Positions 38,055-47,226 of a DNA stretch of 64,000 bases are shown here, piece after piece. A program made the position numbers and the translations under genes. Position 1 is the first letter of the stretch. Every line of letters starts with the position of its first letter. The notes below the pieces were generated by a model. That model was not told the DNA's origin. It worked only from the letters and a program-made list of their open reading frames with translations, and searched no databases. The stretch is from Polynucleobacter sphagniphilus (lineage in GTDB: Bacteria; Pseudomonadota; Gammaproteobacteria; Burkholderiales; Burkholderiaceae): positions 186,001-250,000 of the forward strand of contig NZ_MPIY01000003.1 in the NCBI RefSeq assembly GCF_001953355.1, given 5' to 3'.

Positions 38055-39806
38055 ATGACATTTGCCCTGCACGGAATTCCAGTATCTAAAGGCATTGCCA
38101 TTGGCAAGGCGGTACTGATTTCACGTGCAGCGTTAGAGGTTAGCCACTATTTAATCGAAGCAGGAAAAGAAGAGTTAGAGGCGCAAAAATTAATTAATGC
38201 ATTTGAGCAAGTACGTCTTGAGTTAGAGCAGCTACGTTATGGCTTGCCCAAAGATGCTCCGGGTGAGATGGCGGCATTCTTGGATGTGCATGGCATGATT
38301 TTGGCTGATCCTGCGCTAGCTGAAAAACCCTTGAAACTGATTCGTAGCCAGCGTTTAAATGCTGCTTGGGCTTTAACGACTGAGCTCAATGATTTGCTAG
38401 AACAGTTCTCTGAAATTGAAGATACCTACTTAAAAGAGCGGGCAAATGACATACGGCAGGTTGCTGAGCGCGTTCTCAAGGCACTCAAGTCGGGCGAAAA
38501 GGAATCGACAGAAGACCCTGAATTAGCATTATTCGGTGAGGTAGATGTAGATGCCATTATTGTTGCGCACGATATTGCGCCTCACGATATGTTGCGTTTC
38601 AAGGATCGCGCACTCACTGGCTTTGTCACTGATTTAGGTGGCAAAACTTCTCACACCGCTATTGTGGCCCGCAGCATGGAAATACCCGCGGTGGTGGGTG
38701 TGCGTCACGCCAGTGAAATGATTCGTCATGGCGATTGGTTGATTCTTGACGGTGAGCATGGTGTAGTCATCGTTGCACCAGACGAGCAACTCTTATCGGA
38801 ATATCGCTCTCTCAGAGCGCAGGCCTTGGAAGATACCCGCCAGCTCCAGCAGCTCAAGTATGCAAAAACCCGCACCTTAGATGGCGTTGATATCTCTTTG
38901 TTTGCCAATATTGAATTACCTGAAGATGCTACGCAAGCGGTTGAAGTGGGTGCAGTGGGTGTTGGCCTATTTCGTTCCGAATTTTTATTCATGGATCGCA
39001 ACCAAGCTCTGCCTGATGAAGAAAAGCAATATCAAGAGTATCGTCGCGTTGTCGATCTGATGCATGGCCTGCCGGTCAATATTCGCACGATTGACGTTGG
39101 GGCAGATAAGGCTTTGGGTGCAGGTACGGATTTATCTCAGACGGGTACTTCTCCCTTGGGTTTACGTGCAATTCGCTGGTCACTGACTGAGCCAGAAATT
39201 TTTCTTACGCAATTGAGGGCCATTTTGCGGGCATCTGCCCATGGCCAAGCGCGCATCATGATTCCCATGCTGGCACATGCAAAAGAGATTGATGAAACTT
39301 TGCGCTTAATAGAAAAAGCCAAACAACAATTGCATCAACGCGGCAAGGCTTTTAACCCCAATATTCAAGTAGGGGCAATGATTGAGATTCCTGCGGCCGC
39401 CTTGGTGTTACCTTTATTTATCAAGCGCTTTGATTTCCTATCTATTGGTACAAACGATTTAATTCAATACACATTGGCTATCGACCGGGCTGACCATGCG
39501 GTGGCACATTTGTATGACCCATTGCATCCGGCAATTTTGTATTTACTCTCGAACATTATTAGTCAAGCAAAACGTGCGAATGTGCCGATTTCTGTTTGCG
39601 GTGAAATGGCGGGAGACCCTGCTCTCACTAAATTGCTATTGGCTTTGGGTTTAACCGATTTCTCAATGCACTTCAGTCAGTTACTCTTGGTTAAGCAAGA
39701 AATTTTGCAGGCCGATGTTGGCCAATTACAGGCCCATATCCCACAACTCTTAGAGGCGGTTGAGCCTGAAGCCCAAGCGAAGGCGCTTGAATTCTTATTG
39801 GCTTAG
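38055..39806 (+). CDS. ptsI: Phosphoenolpyruvate-protein phosphotransferase (EI)
   Basis: 583 residues. The phosphohistidine loop is TDLGGKTSHTAIVARSMEIP, and the PEP-binding C-terminal barrel has GLFRSEFLFMDR and VCGEMAGDPA. It autophosphorylates from PEP and feeds HPr. The stop region overlaps that of the convergent MoeB/ThiF gene by four bases. Confidence 0.95.
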   Translation: MTFALHGIPVSKGIAIGKAVLISRAALEVSHYLIEAGKEELEAQKLINAFEQVRLELEQLRYGLPKDAPGEMAAFLDVHGMILADPALAEKPLKLIRSQRLNAAWALTTELNDLLEQFSEIEDTYLKERANDIRQVAERVLKALKSGEKESTEDPELALFGEVDVDAIIVAHDIAPHDMLRFKDRALTGFVTDLGGKTSHTAIVARSMEIPAVVGVRHASEMIRHGDWLILDGEHGVVIVAPDEQLLSEYRSLRAQALEDTRQLQQLKYAKTRTLDGVDISLFANIELPEDATQAVEVGAVGVGLFRSEFLFMDRNQALPDEEKQYQEYRRVVDLMHGLPVNIRTIDVGADKALGAGTDLSQTGTSPLGLRAIRWSLTEPEIFLTQLRAILRASAHGQARIMIPMLAHAKEIDETLRLIEKAKQQLHQRGKAFNPNIQVGAMIEIPAAALVLPLFIKRFDFLSIGTNDLIQYTLAIDRADHAVAHLYDPLHPAILYLLSNIISQAKRANVPISVCGEMAGDPALTKLLLALGLTDFSMHFSQLLLVKQEILQADVGQLQAHIPQLLEAVEPEAQAKALEFLLA

Positions 39807-40555
39807 TGGGCTTTGCCGCAAACGGGGCAGTCTGGGTTACGAGATAGCTTGATTTCATCTATCTGAGTTGAACGCGCATTCCAAAGCAATAGTCGCCCAA
39901 CCAAAGGTGCGCCAAAGCCTATCAATAGTTGCAGACATTGAGCGGCCTGCATTGCTCCAATGATTCCTACTAATGGTGAAAAGATACCCATGCTTGAACA
40001 GCTTACTTCCTCAAATTGCTCTTCTGGTGAGAAGATGCAAGCATAACAAGGTGAGCTAGATTGACGGGGATCAAACACTGTTAATTGACCGTCAAAACCC
40101 AATGCTGAGCCTGACACTAGAGGCGTTTGATGTGCCACACAACAAGCATTAATGAATTGCCGAGTAGAAAAGTTATCGGTGCAATCGAGCACTATATCAA
40201 CGCTAGGCAGTAACTCATCGAGGAGTGCTTGCTCGGCTTTGGCAGCAATCGCATGGATTTGTATATTGGGATTGAGCGTTTCTAAAAAGGTTTTTGCGGA
40301 CAATGCTTTGCTTTTCCCAACCGAATCTTGGGAATACATAATTTGTCTTTGGAGATTGGTTAACTCAACTTGATCATGATCAATCAAGGTGATCTTGCCA
40401 ATGCCTGCTGCAACAAGATAGGGGGCTGCAGCACTGCCTAAGCCCCCGCATCCAATGACTAGAACATGTGATGCCAAGAGTTTTTCTTGGCCAAGCACAT
40501 CGATTTCCTCAAGAAGCAAATGCCTAGAGTAACGCAGCAATTGCTCATCATTCAT
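39803..40555 (-). CDS. MoeB/ThiF family adenylyltransferase
   Basis: 250 residues, an E1-like enzyme that adenylates the C-terminus of a MoaD or ThiS ubiquitin-like protein. The nucleotide-binding GCGGLGSAAAPYLVAAGIG, the R finger in LTNLQRQIMY, and two zinc pairs (CYAC near 165-170 and CPVC at the C-terminus) are present. Whether it serves molybdopterin or thiamine synthesis cannot be told; no moa or thi genes are nearby. It lies 27 bases after ctpA on the same strand. Confidence 0.88.
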   Translation of the reverse strand: MNDEQLLRYSRHLLLEEIDVLGQEKLLASHVLVIGCGGLGSAAAPYLVAAGIGKITLIDHDQVELTNLQRQIMYSQDSVGKSKALSAKTFLETLNPNIQIHAIAAKAEQALLDELLPSVDIVLDCTDNFSTRQFINACCVAHQTPLVSGSALGFDGQLTVFDPRQSSSPCYACIFSPEEQFEEVSCSSMGIFSPLVGIIGAMQAAQCLQLLIGFGAPLVGRLLLWNARSTQIDEIKLSRNPDCPVCGKAH

Positions 40556-40582
40556 ATACAGATATGTAGTCTGAAAATGAAA

Positions 40583-42016
40583 TTATTCGAGCTTGGATGA
40601 GGAGCGCTTCACAGGCTCACCATTAATAAATGCCACTGCTTGTGAAAGCATGAAGTCATCTGCACTTCCCAATTCGACTGGTTTTTTGTTCTTGTCTTTT
40701 TCTTTTTCCTCAGGCGTCTTCTTCGCATTTTTTTCTTCAATGCGCTGCAACTCTTCCAAGCGACGTTTTTCGCGATCGGCAATTAACTTGTCTTCAGAGG
40801 ACTGCGTATTTTTAAGGTGCTTCTCACTATCCACTTCACGCGTGATCAATACATCATCGGGATCACCATCTTTATTTTGATCGACTGCGATATCGGGTTT
40901 AATGCCAAACGCCTGAATCGATTTACCGCTGGGAGTGTAGTAATAAGCGGTAGTAATTTTTAATGCAGAATCGTTTGAGAGTGGGCGAACTGTCTGAACA
41001 GAGCCTTTGCCAAAACTCGTTTTACCAATAATGGTCGCGCGTTTGTAATCTTGCAGGGCGCCCGCAACAATCTCTGAAGCAGAGGCGGAGTAGGCGTTAA
41101 CCAATACGACCATTGGCAATTTCTTAAACATCTCAGGCACGCCAGCCAAAGGATCGCCAGGTTCATTGAGTCGATACATTGCTGGCGTGGCATTAAATAC
41201 TTGTTGCGAGTCAGGTGACTGACCTTTGGTTGAAACAATGACTGAGTCTGGAGGTAAGAATGCTGCGGCAACACCAACAGCGCCTTGCAGGAGGCCGCCA
41301 CCATTGTTGCGGAGATCCAAGATGATGCCTTTCAGCTTGGGATCTTGCGCCGCAATGTCGGTTAACTTTTTAGCTAGATCCGGCACTGTGCGCTCTTGGA
41401 AGCTGGTGATGCGAACCCAGGCAATATCGTTATCCAGAATTTTAGTTTTAACAGATTGAACTTTGATTTCAGCGCGCGTAATGGTTACTGGAAAGCTACG
41501 TTCTTCACTCTTGCGATATATCGTCAATGTAATTTTTGTGCCAGGAGTTCCACGCATAGTGCGCACTGCTTTGTCTAATGACATGCCGCGCACCGGTTTG
41601 TCATCTAAGCGAGTAATGAGATCGCCTGCTTGTAAGCCAGCACGTGAGGCAGGAGTGTCTTCAATTGGATTGAGAACTTTTACTACGCCATCTTCAGAAG
41701 TAATTTCGATGCCTAAGCCAGCAAACTTACCTGAAGTTTGCTCCTGCATCTCTTCAAAATCTTTTTTATCCAAAAAGGTGGAATGCGGATCTAAGCTGCT
41801 CACCATTCCTTTGACGGCATCCGTTAGTAACTGCTTGTCATCAATTGGTTGCACATAGTCATGCTTGATTTGCGCAAATACATTGGAGAGGGTACGCAAT
41901 TCATCTAATGGAAGCTGCGCATTCTGTTGTGCGGTAGCTGAGATTTGAATGGTTGCAAAAACCCCCGCAATCAGACCAACCGCGATGAGGGCAAAGTTTT
42001 TCAAAAATTGACGCAT
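40583..42016 (-). CDS. ctpA: S41 carboxy-terminal processing protease
   Basis: 477 residues. A signal or anchor (LKNFALIAVGLIAGVFATIQ) is followed by a PDZ domain (about 90-175, with KFAGLGIEI and AGLQAGDLITRLD) and the S41 catalytic core: nucleophile Ser in NAYSASASEIVAGAL and Lys in GKTSFGKGSVQ. The C-terminal tail is Lys/Glu-rich. It trims periplasmic proteins, often peptidoglycan hydrolases. It lies six bases after gpmA, so an operon gpmA-ctpA-moeB is likely. Confidence 0.92.
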   Translation of the reverse strand: MRQFLKNFALIAVGLIAGVFATIQISATAQQNAQLPLDELRTLSNVFAQIKHDYVQPIDDKQLLTDAVKGMVSSLDPHSTFLDKKDFEEMQEQTSGKFAGLGIEITSEDGVVKVLNPIEDTPASRAGLQAGDLITRLDDKPVRGMSLDKAVRTMRGTPGTKITLTIYRKSEERSFPVTITRAEIKVQSVKTKILDNDIAWVRITSFQERTVPDLAKKLTDIAAQDPKLKGIILDLRNNGGGLLQGAVGVAAAFLPPDSVIVSTKGQSPDSQQVFNATPAMYRLNEPGDPLAGVPEMFKKLPMVVLVNAYSASASEIVAGALQDYKRATIIGKTSFGKGSVQTVRPLSNDSALKITTAYYYTPSGKSIQAFGIKPDIAVDQNKDGDPDDVLITREVDSEKHLKNTQSSEDKLIADREKRRLEELQRIEEKNAKKTPEEKEKDKNKKPVELGSADDFMLSQAVAFINGEPVKRSSSKLE

Positions 42017-42022
42017 GTATTT

Positions 42023-42718
42023 TTAACCCTGATTCAAATAAAAATGTTTGATTGGCTTGAGGTTGTCATCCAATTCATAAACGAGTGGTACACCGTTAGG
42101 GACATTAATTTCCATGATATCGCTATCGGAGACTTGATCTAAGTACTTAATTAAAGAGCGAATACTATTGCCGTGCGCAACCAATAGAACACGTTTACCG
42201 GCTTTCAGTGCGGGTGCAATAGATTCATTCCATAAAGGGAGTACGCGCTCCACATTGTCTTTAAGGCACTCACCCAAAGGAATGTCTGCCGTAGCTAATT
42301 TTGAATAGCGGCGATCATGTTGAGGGTTGCGCTCATCACGAGTCTCCAGGAGTGGTGGCCTTACATCATATGAACGGCGCCAAATATGTACTTGCTCGTC
42401 GCCATATTCTGCAGCGGTTTCAGCCTTATTAAGGCCAGTAAGGGCGCCATAATGGCGCTCATTCAGTCTCCAGCTATGAACTACGGGAATCCACATCAAG
42501 TCCATAGCGTCTTGAACGTGCCATAGGGTACGGATAGCCCTTCTCAAAACGGAGGTATAGGCAACATCGAACTCATAACCTGCTTTTCGCAGGTCTTCAC
42601 CTGCAGCAAGGGCTTGTTCAGTCCCTTTGGGGGTTAAGTCAACGTCGGCCCAGCCAGTAAAGCGGTTTTCAAGGTTCCAGGCGGATTCGCCATGACGAAT
42701 AAGGACAAGTTGTTTCAT
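42023..42718 (-). CDS. gpmA: 2,3-bisphosphoglycerate-dependent phosphoglycerate mutase
   Basis: 231 residues. The catalytic phosphohistidine is in [20 protein letters not shown], the second His in [12 protein letters not shown], and [13 protein letters not shown] is intact. It interconverts 3- and 2-phosphoglycerate in glycolysis and gluconeogenesis. Divergent from the rhodanese gene by 22 bases. The gpmA-ctpA linkage is conserved in betaproteobacteria. Confidence 0.95.
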   Translation of the reverse strand: MKQLVLIRHGESAWNLENRFTGWADVDLTPKGTEQALAAGEDLRKAGYEFDVAYTSVLRRAIRTLWHVQDAMDLMWIPVVHSWRLNERHYGALTGLNKAETAAEYGDEQVHIWRRSYDVRPPLLETRDERNPQHDRRYSKLATADIPLGECLKDNVERVLPLWNESIAPALKAGKRVLLVAHGNSIRSLIKYLDQVSDSDIMEINVPNGVPLVYELDDNLKPIKHFYLNQG

Positions 42719-42740
42719 AGAGCCATTCTATAATCCGGTG

Positions 42741-43154
42741 ATGAACTTTCTCACGCAAATTGATAATTTAGCGCTGATCGCCTTATTGGTAGTTTCAGGC
42801 ATCGCGCTTTTCCTCCCTACATTATCTACGCTTATTAGCGGAAAAGGCTTGTCTCCCACCGAGGCAACCATTTGGATTAATCGCCGCAAGGCCTATGTAT
42901 TTGATTTACGACCTGAAGAGGCCTTCAAACTGGGCCATTTACCCGGTGCAAAACGCCTTTCTTCCGCGGACCTCGCTGCTAGTCTAGAAAAGATGAAATT
43001 GAACCGTAAACACCCTGTAGTTCTGGTGTGTGAAACGGGGTCTGAGTCACTTAAGGCAATTGGCCAAGTGCGCCAATTAGGCTTTTCTGAGGTTGCCACC
43101 CTGCAAGGTGGCGTTGCAGCCTGGAAGGCAGCCATTCTTCCATTGGTGAAATAA
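42741..43154 (+). CDS. Rhodanese-like membrane-anchored protein
   Basis: 137 residues. An N-terminal membrane helix (LALIALLVVSGIALFLPTLS) precedes a rhodanese domain (about 45-135) with the active Cys in VVLVCETGSESLKAIGQ and the substrate loop VFDLRPEEAFKLGHLPGA. ATG 42741 is used; a GTG one codon earlier is equivalent. Sulfur transfer is expected but the acceptor is unknown. It is followed by grxC and secB in the same direction, a common beta/gammaproteobacterial order. Confidence 0.9.
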   Translation: MNFLTQIDNLALIALLVVSGIALFLPTLSTLISGKGLSPTEATIWINRRKAYVFDLRPEEAFKLGHLPGAKRLSSADLAASLEKMKLNRKHPVVLVCETGSESLKAIGQVRQLGFSEVATLQGGVAAWKAAILPLVK

Positions 43155-43164
43155 GAAAGAACTT

Positions 43165-43419
43165 ATGCCTCCGGTCACGATGTATAGCACCCAAGTCTGT
43201 CCTTACTGTGTGATGGCAGAGAAATTGCTGCAAAAGAAGGGTATACAAAATATTGAAAAGATTCTGATCGATCGCGATCCTGCCCAGCGCGAGGTCATGA
43301 TGACTCGAACCGGAAGGCGTACTGTCCCTCAAATTTACATTGGCGATACCCATGTTGGGGGTTTCGATGATTTAGCCGCGCTCGATCGCGCAGGTAAATT
43401 GGATGCGCTCTTAGCTTAA
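43165..43419 (+). CDS. grxC: Glutaredoxin 3
   Basis: 84 residues, dithiol active site VCPYCVMAEKLL, the TVP cis-proline loop and GGFDDLAAL glutathione-binding end. It reduces protein disulfides with glutathione. That is notable because gshB in this window is truncated, so the glutathione source is unclear. It sits 10 bases after the rhodanese gene. Confidence 0.95.
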   Translation: MPPVTMYSTQVCPYCVMAEKLLQKKGIQNIEKILIDRDPAQREVMMTRTGRRTVPQIYIGDTHVGGFDDLAALDRAGKLDALLA

Positions 43420-43447
43420 TGCTTGAAAAATTAATAAGGAATTTGTG

Positions 43448-43951
43448 ATGACTGAAAATACTGCCGCTGCACCAGAAAATAGTGAAGAAGCGAAACACCC
43501 TGGCTTTCGTATTCAGCGTATTTATTTGAAAGATTTATCGCTTGAGCAGCCCAATGCACCCCAGATTCTCTTGGTGGCTGCAGAACCAACAGTAGAAGTT
43601 GAGGTGGATGTAGTGGTAAATCGTCTCAGTGATGAAATTTTCGAGGTCGCTTTGATCTCAACGGTTACTGCTAAGGTTGATGGAAAAGTGCTGTTTTTGG
43701 TAGAGGTAAAACAGGCTGGAATTTTTGAATTCAACCATATTCCACCAGAGCAAATTGACCCTATGTTGGGTATTGCTTGCCCGACGATTTTGTATCCATA
43801 TTTACGCTCTAACATTGCTGATGTGATTAGTCGCGCAGGCTTCCAACCCATTCATCTCAATGAGATTAATTTCCACGGCATGTATGAGCACCGTATCCGT
43901 CAGGCACAAGAGGCGGCGCTTGCAGAAGCCAAGGGAAGTCTTCCTAACTAA
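43448..43951 (+). CDS. secB: Protein-export chaperone SecB
   Basis: 167 residues from ATG 43448 (AAGGA eight bases upstream; GTG at 43445 is also possible). Family segments are [40 protein letters not shown], and [22 protein letters not shown]. SecB keeps preproteins unfolded and hands them to SecA. It precedes gpsA, as in many proteobacteria. Confidence 0.95.
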   Translation: MTENTAAAPENSEEAKHPGFRIQRIYLKDLSLEQPNAPQILLVAAEPTVEVEVDVVVNRLSDEIFEVALISTVTAKVDGKVLFLVEVKQAGIFEFNHIPPEQIDPMLGIACPTILYPYLRSNIADVISRAGFQPIHLNEINFHGMYEHRIRQAQEAALAEAKGSLPN

Positions 43952-43975
43952 TTTCATTCACGAGCTCTCAGAATC

Positions 43976-44998
43976 ATGAAAGTGACGCTGCTTGGAGCTG
44001 GTGCTTGGGGAACAGCCATGGCTGCGCAAGCAGCTCGCCACCTCCCAAGTGCAGATGTATGCCTTTGGTCCCGTAGCCCTGCGCAAATTGCGGAGATTAA
44101 AAAGACCGGTCAAAACCAGGCGTATTTACCGGGCGCAACTTTGCCAACCGGCCTTGAGTTAGAAGCTCATTTTGAGAAGGCTATTGCTAGATTGTCGTCA
44201 GATGATCTTTTGGTGATTGCCACCCCAATGGCGGGTTTGTCTGACACCATTTCTCAGATATTAGAGCTCGCGAAGCACCCTTTACACATTGTGTGGTTAT
44301 GTAAAGGGCTTGAGCCCGATACGGCGCTCTTGCCACATCAAGTGGTTGAGCGCCAAGACCGTTTACATCATCATGGTTTAGTGCATTCTTACGGCGCTTT
44401 ATCGGGTCCCAGTTTTGCTAAAGAGGTTGCGCAAGGAATGCCTTGTGCCTTAACCGTTGCAAGTAAGTCCAAGACTTTATGTGAGATTGTTCAAGCCGCT
44501 TTTCATCATGGCAATATGCGCATCTATGCAAGTGATGATTTGATTGGTGTGGAATTGGGTGGCGCCATTAAAAATGTCCTAGCGATTGCCGCTGGAATTG
44601 GTGATGGTCTCGATCTTGGGCTCAATGCCCGCGCAGCGGTGTTAACGCGCGGTCTTGCGGAGATGATGCGTTTGGTGAAGGCTGCTGGTGGCAAGTCTGA
44701 AACATGCATGGGTTTGACTGGTGTGGGCGATTTAATTTTGACAGCTACTGGCGATCTGTCTCGTAACCGCCAGGTGGGCCTTGCGCTAGCAGCCGGCAAA
44801 TCTTTGCAAGAAATTTTAGATAACTTGGGGCACGTAGCGGAAGGTGTTTTATGTGCCGCTGCAGTAGGTAATCTAGCTAAGCGCTTAGGCGTTGAAATGC
44901 CCATTACAGCTAGCATGGGTGAGGTGCTTGCAGGCAAACTCACTCCATTGGAGGCTGTTACTAAATTGATGGGGCGCGACCCCAAAATTGAAACTTAG
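43976..44998 (+). CDS. gpsA: Glycerol-3-phosphate dehydrogenase [NAD(P)+]
   Basis: 340 residues. The N-terminal Rossmann motif LLGAGAWGTAMAAQ, catalytic Lys in the ELGGAIKNVLAIAAGI segment and GLTGVGDLILTATGDLSRNR are present. It makes sn-glycerol-3-phosphate for phospholipid synthesis. The end overlaps the convergent trmL gene by four bases. Confidence 0.95.
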   Translation: MKVTLLGAGAWGTAMAAQAARHLPSADVCLWSRSPAQIAEIKKTGQNQAYLPGATLPTGLELEAHFEKAIARLSSDDLLVIATPMAGLSDTISQILELAKHPLHIVWLCKGLEPDTALLPHQVVERQDRLHHHGLVHSYGALSGPSFAKEVAQGMPCALTVASKSKTLCEIVQAAFHHGNMRIYASDDLIGVELGGAIKNVLAIAAGIGDGLDLGLNARAAVLTRGLAEMMRLVKAAGGKSETCMGLTGVGDLILTATGDLSRNRQVGLALAAGKSLQEILDNLGHVAEGVLCAAAVGNLAKRLGVEMPITASMGEVLAGKLTPLEAVTKLMGRDPKIET

Positions 44999-45465
44999 TT
45001 ACCGCCTGTAAAAGCGCTTTGACGCCAGGCTTCATATACCACAATGGCAACCGTATTGGATAGATTGAGACTGCGACTGCCATCTTGCATGGCTAAGCGC
45101 ATGCGATTTGGAGCGGGTATAGAGCCCCTCACTTCATCGCTAATCCCTTTTGTTTCAGAGCCAAAGACAAAGTAGTCATTGGGCAAATAGATGCCTTCAT
45201 GAAACTTCCCAGAACCTTTGGTTGTTAAAGCAAACATCCTATCGACTGGTAGCTTTTCATTCTCAAGAAATGCTTTCCAACTGGGATGCACTTTTACTTT
45301 TGCAAACTCATGGTAATCAAGCCCAGCTCGGCGCAATTTCGCATCTTCCATGGGGAAGCCTAAGGGCTCTATCAGATGTAATTTTGCGCCCGTATTTGCG
45401 CATAGGCGAATGATATTGCCAGTATTTGGAGGGATTTCAGGTTCGAATAAGACGATATTAAACAT
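44995..45465 (-). CDS. trmL: tRNA (cytidine(34)-2'-O)-methyltransferase
   Basis: 156 residues, a minimal SPOUT enzyme. The knot motifs are visible: VLFEPEIPPNTGNIIRLCAN, YFVFGSETKGIS, and MQDGSRSLNLSNTVAIVVYEAWRQ. It 2'-O-methylates the wobble base of tRNA-Leu isoacceptors. The start overlaps the end of the comF-like gene by eight bases, so the two are co-transcribed. Confidence 0.93.
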   Translation of the reverse strand: MFNIVLFEPEIPPNTGNIIRLCANTGAKLHLIEPLGFPMEDAKLRRAGLDYHEFAKVKVHPSWKAFLENEKLPVDRMFALTTKGSGKFHEGIYLPNDYFVFGSETKGISDEVRGSIPAPNRMRLAMQDGSRSLNLSNTVAIVVYEAWRQSAFTGGN

Positions 45466-46222
45466 GGAGAGTTTTAGTTTGTTGTGGCTCTAGAGTGCGC
45501 AGCACCGCCCAATTAATTACGCGCGATACCCCATTGTCCTTCAGAATGCGCGCGATTTCATTGAAGGTTGCTCCGGTAGTCATGACATCGTCGAATACCA
45601 CCACTGTTTGTTGCTCTAATTGGGCACGATAGAGTGGATTAATATAAAACTGATCGCGAATCGCAAGTTCACGCGCTGATCTGCTAGCTAATGCTTGCTG
45701 TACCGGATGATGGAGGCGCAATAAAACGTTTGGCAGCCTTTGCATCTGCTCTGGGCATTGAATACGACGCGCAATTTCCCAACTTTGATTGAAGCCTCGC
45801 ATCGCGAGTTTTTCTTTGCTTAATGGCACTGGTAAGAGAAAGTGAGCATGATGGGTTTTTAGGTCCCTCGGAATGAATTGATCCCATACTTGTGCCAGCC
45901 CATGCGCATAAGCTAAGCGCTTTTGGTATTTGAGCAAGTGCAATGCGTTTTGCAAACAACCGAGATAGCGATCAAGGCAAATGGTTTGATCAAAATAGGG
46001 TGGTGTCCTGATGCACTGAATGCAATGAACTTGGGATGTCTCATCTGCTTGTAGTGGGACGCCGCACTGCAAGCAACATACGTAATTGAATAGGCCATTT
46101 GCTGTCAGTTGAGTGGTGCATTTGAGGCACAAACTATCGCGCTGAAACGATCCACAGGAAATGCATGAGGTTGGCAAAATATGGGCACAAACCGAGGTGA
46201 AAAGATTGTTCAATAAGCGCAT
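45458..46222 (-). CDS. ComF family protein
   Basis: 254 residues from ATG 46222; an ATG at 46258 is also open but adds residues overlapping the divergent methyltransferase. The N-terminus has a double zinc-finger (CISC, CLKC, CLQC, CIQC), and the C-terminal phosphoribosyltransferase-like half has VVVFDDVMTTGATFNEIARIL. ComF proteins act in DNA uptake or resolution of imported DNA. There is no other competence gene nearby. Confidence 0.88.
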   Translation of the reverse strand: MRLLNNLFTSVCAHILPTSCISCGSFQRDSLCLKCTTQLTANGLFNYVCCLQCGVPLQADETSQVHCIQCIRTPPYFDQTICLDRYLGCLQNALHLLKYQKRLAYAHGLAQVWDQFIPRDLKTHHAHFLLPVPLSKEKLAMRGFNQSWEIARRIQCPEQMQRLPNVLLRLHHPVQQALASRSARELAIRDQFYINPLYRAQLEQQTVVVFDDVMTTGATFNEIARILKDNGVSRVINWAVLRTLEPQQTKTLHV

Positions 46223-46245
46223 GGGGCGCTGAGTATACTGAGGCA

Positions 46246-47046
46246 ATGACCCAATCAATCAGATGGCTACAGGATGAAATTGCAGATCGAATGCTGCAAA
46301 AACTGGACATTGTGAAGCTGGAGGCAAAAGACCTTTTGCTGATCCCAGATTTCCCTGGGGCACACCTGCAGTTTTTAGCGAAACGCTTCCCCAATGCGTC
46401 TATTCATAGCGCGCAGGAGCTTGATGCAAGCAAAGAGCCCTTGCGATTGAGGGTTTCTAGATTCTGGCGCTCGGTATTTAAAAAAGACACGCGATTTTCC
46501 TTGGAGGTCTACCTCAAGACGGGGCGGATTGATTTGCCCAATAATTCAGTGGATTTAATTTTTAGCGATTTGCTCATCCAAGACTTGGCTGATCCTAAGC
46601 GCTTTTTAGGCGAGTGCTGGCGGGTATTGCGGGAGGGTGGATTACTTACTTTTAGTTATCTTGGCCCAGATACTGGTAAGGAGCTCGGCGCAGAATTGCC
46701 TGTTACCGGGATTCAGCCCAAAAAACTCGCGAGTCCTTGGGATATGCACGATATGGGGGATGCATTGCTTGGTGTGCGTTTTGCCGATCCTGTTATGGAT
46801 ATGGAATTGCTCCATTTGGACTACGAATCACCAAAATTACTAATTGATGATGCAGTCAACCTTGGATTGATCGAAAAGCCTGCTGCTAGCGCATCAACTA
46901 TTGGGGATTTACCCAACAAGCTGACCCTAGAGTTAGTTTATGGGCATGCTTGGGCGGTTGGAAAGCACCTTGCAAAAGCACAAAATCAGCTTGCTTATAT
47001 TGATGTAAATCAAATCGGACGCAAGACTAGGAGTGATTCTGCTTAA
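46246..47046 (+). CDS. BioC-like methyltransferase
   Basis: 266 residues. The layout is that of BioC (malonyl-ACP O-methyltransferase, first step of pimelate synthesis for biotin): IADRMLQKLDIVKL at the start, IDLPNNSVDLIFSDLLIQ, WRVLREGGLLTFSYLGPDT in the middle. The SAM-binding glycine loop expected near residue 35 is replaced by LLIPDFPGAHL, so cofactor binding is not assured. The BioC assignment is by overall pattern; other class I methyltransferase roles are possible. No bio genes adjoin it here. Confidence 0.6.
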   Translation: MTQSIRWLQDEIADRMLQKLDIVKLEAKDLLLIPDFPGAHLQFLAKRFPNASIHSAQELDASKEPLRLRVSRFWRSVFKKDTRFSLEVYLKTGRIDLPNNSVDLIFSDLLIQDLADPKRFLGECWRVLREGGLLTFSYLGPDTGKELGAELPVTGIQPKKLASPWDMHDMGDALLGVRFADPVMDMELLHLDYESPKLLIDDAVNLGLIEKPAASASTIGDLPNKLTLELVYGHAWAVGKHLAKAQNQLAYIDVNQIGRKTRSDSA

Positions 47047-47108
47047 GTGTAAGTGCTTACTATCATTTAGACCATTGTCAAGATTGGTTAAGGCACTGTT
47101 TATGCGGT

Positions 47109-47137
47109 TTGTTGATATACCTAATTAACCCTATAAT
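47109..47137 (+). promoter_or_regulatory. Sigma-70-type promoter of the cytochrome oxidase locus
   Basis: -35 TTGTTG (47109-47114), 17-base spacer, perfect -10 TATAAT (47132-47137), about 90 bases before coxB. It probably drives coxB and the genes that follow. Confidence 0.65.
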
Positions 47138-47226
47138 CTTGGCTGGATGTATTGGCTTGATACCGCTTTTTGGACTATCTGAGGCTGTTTTGCCCCAGGT
47201 ATTCACGACAATAAACAGAGAATAAG

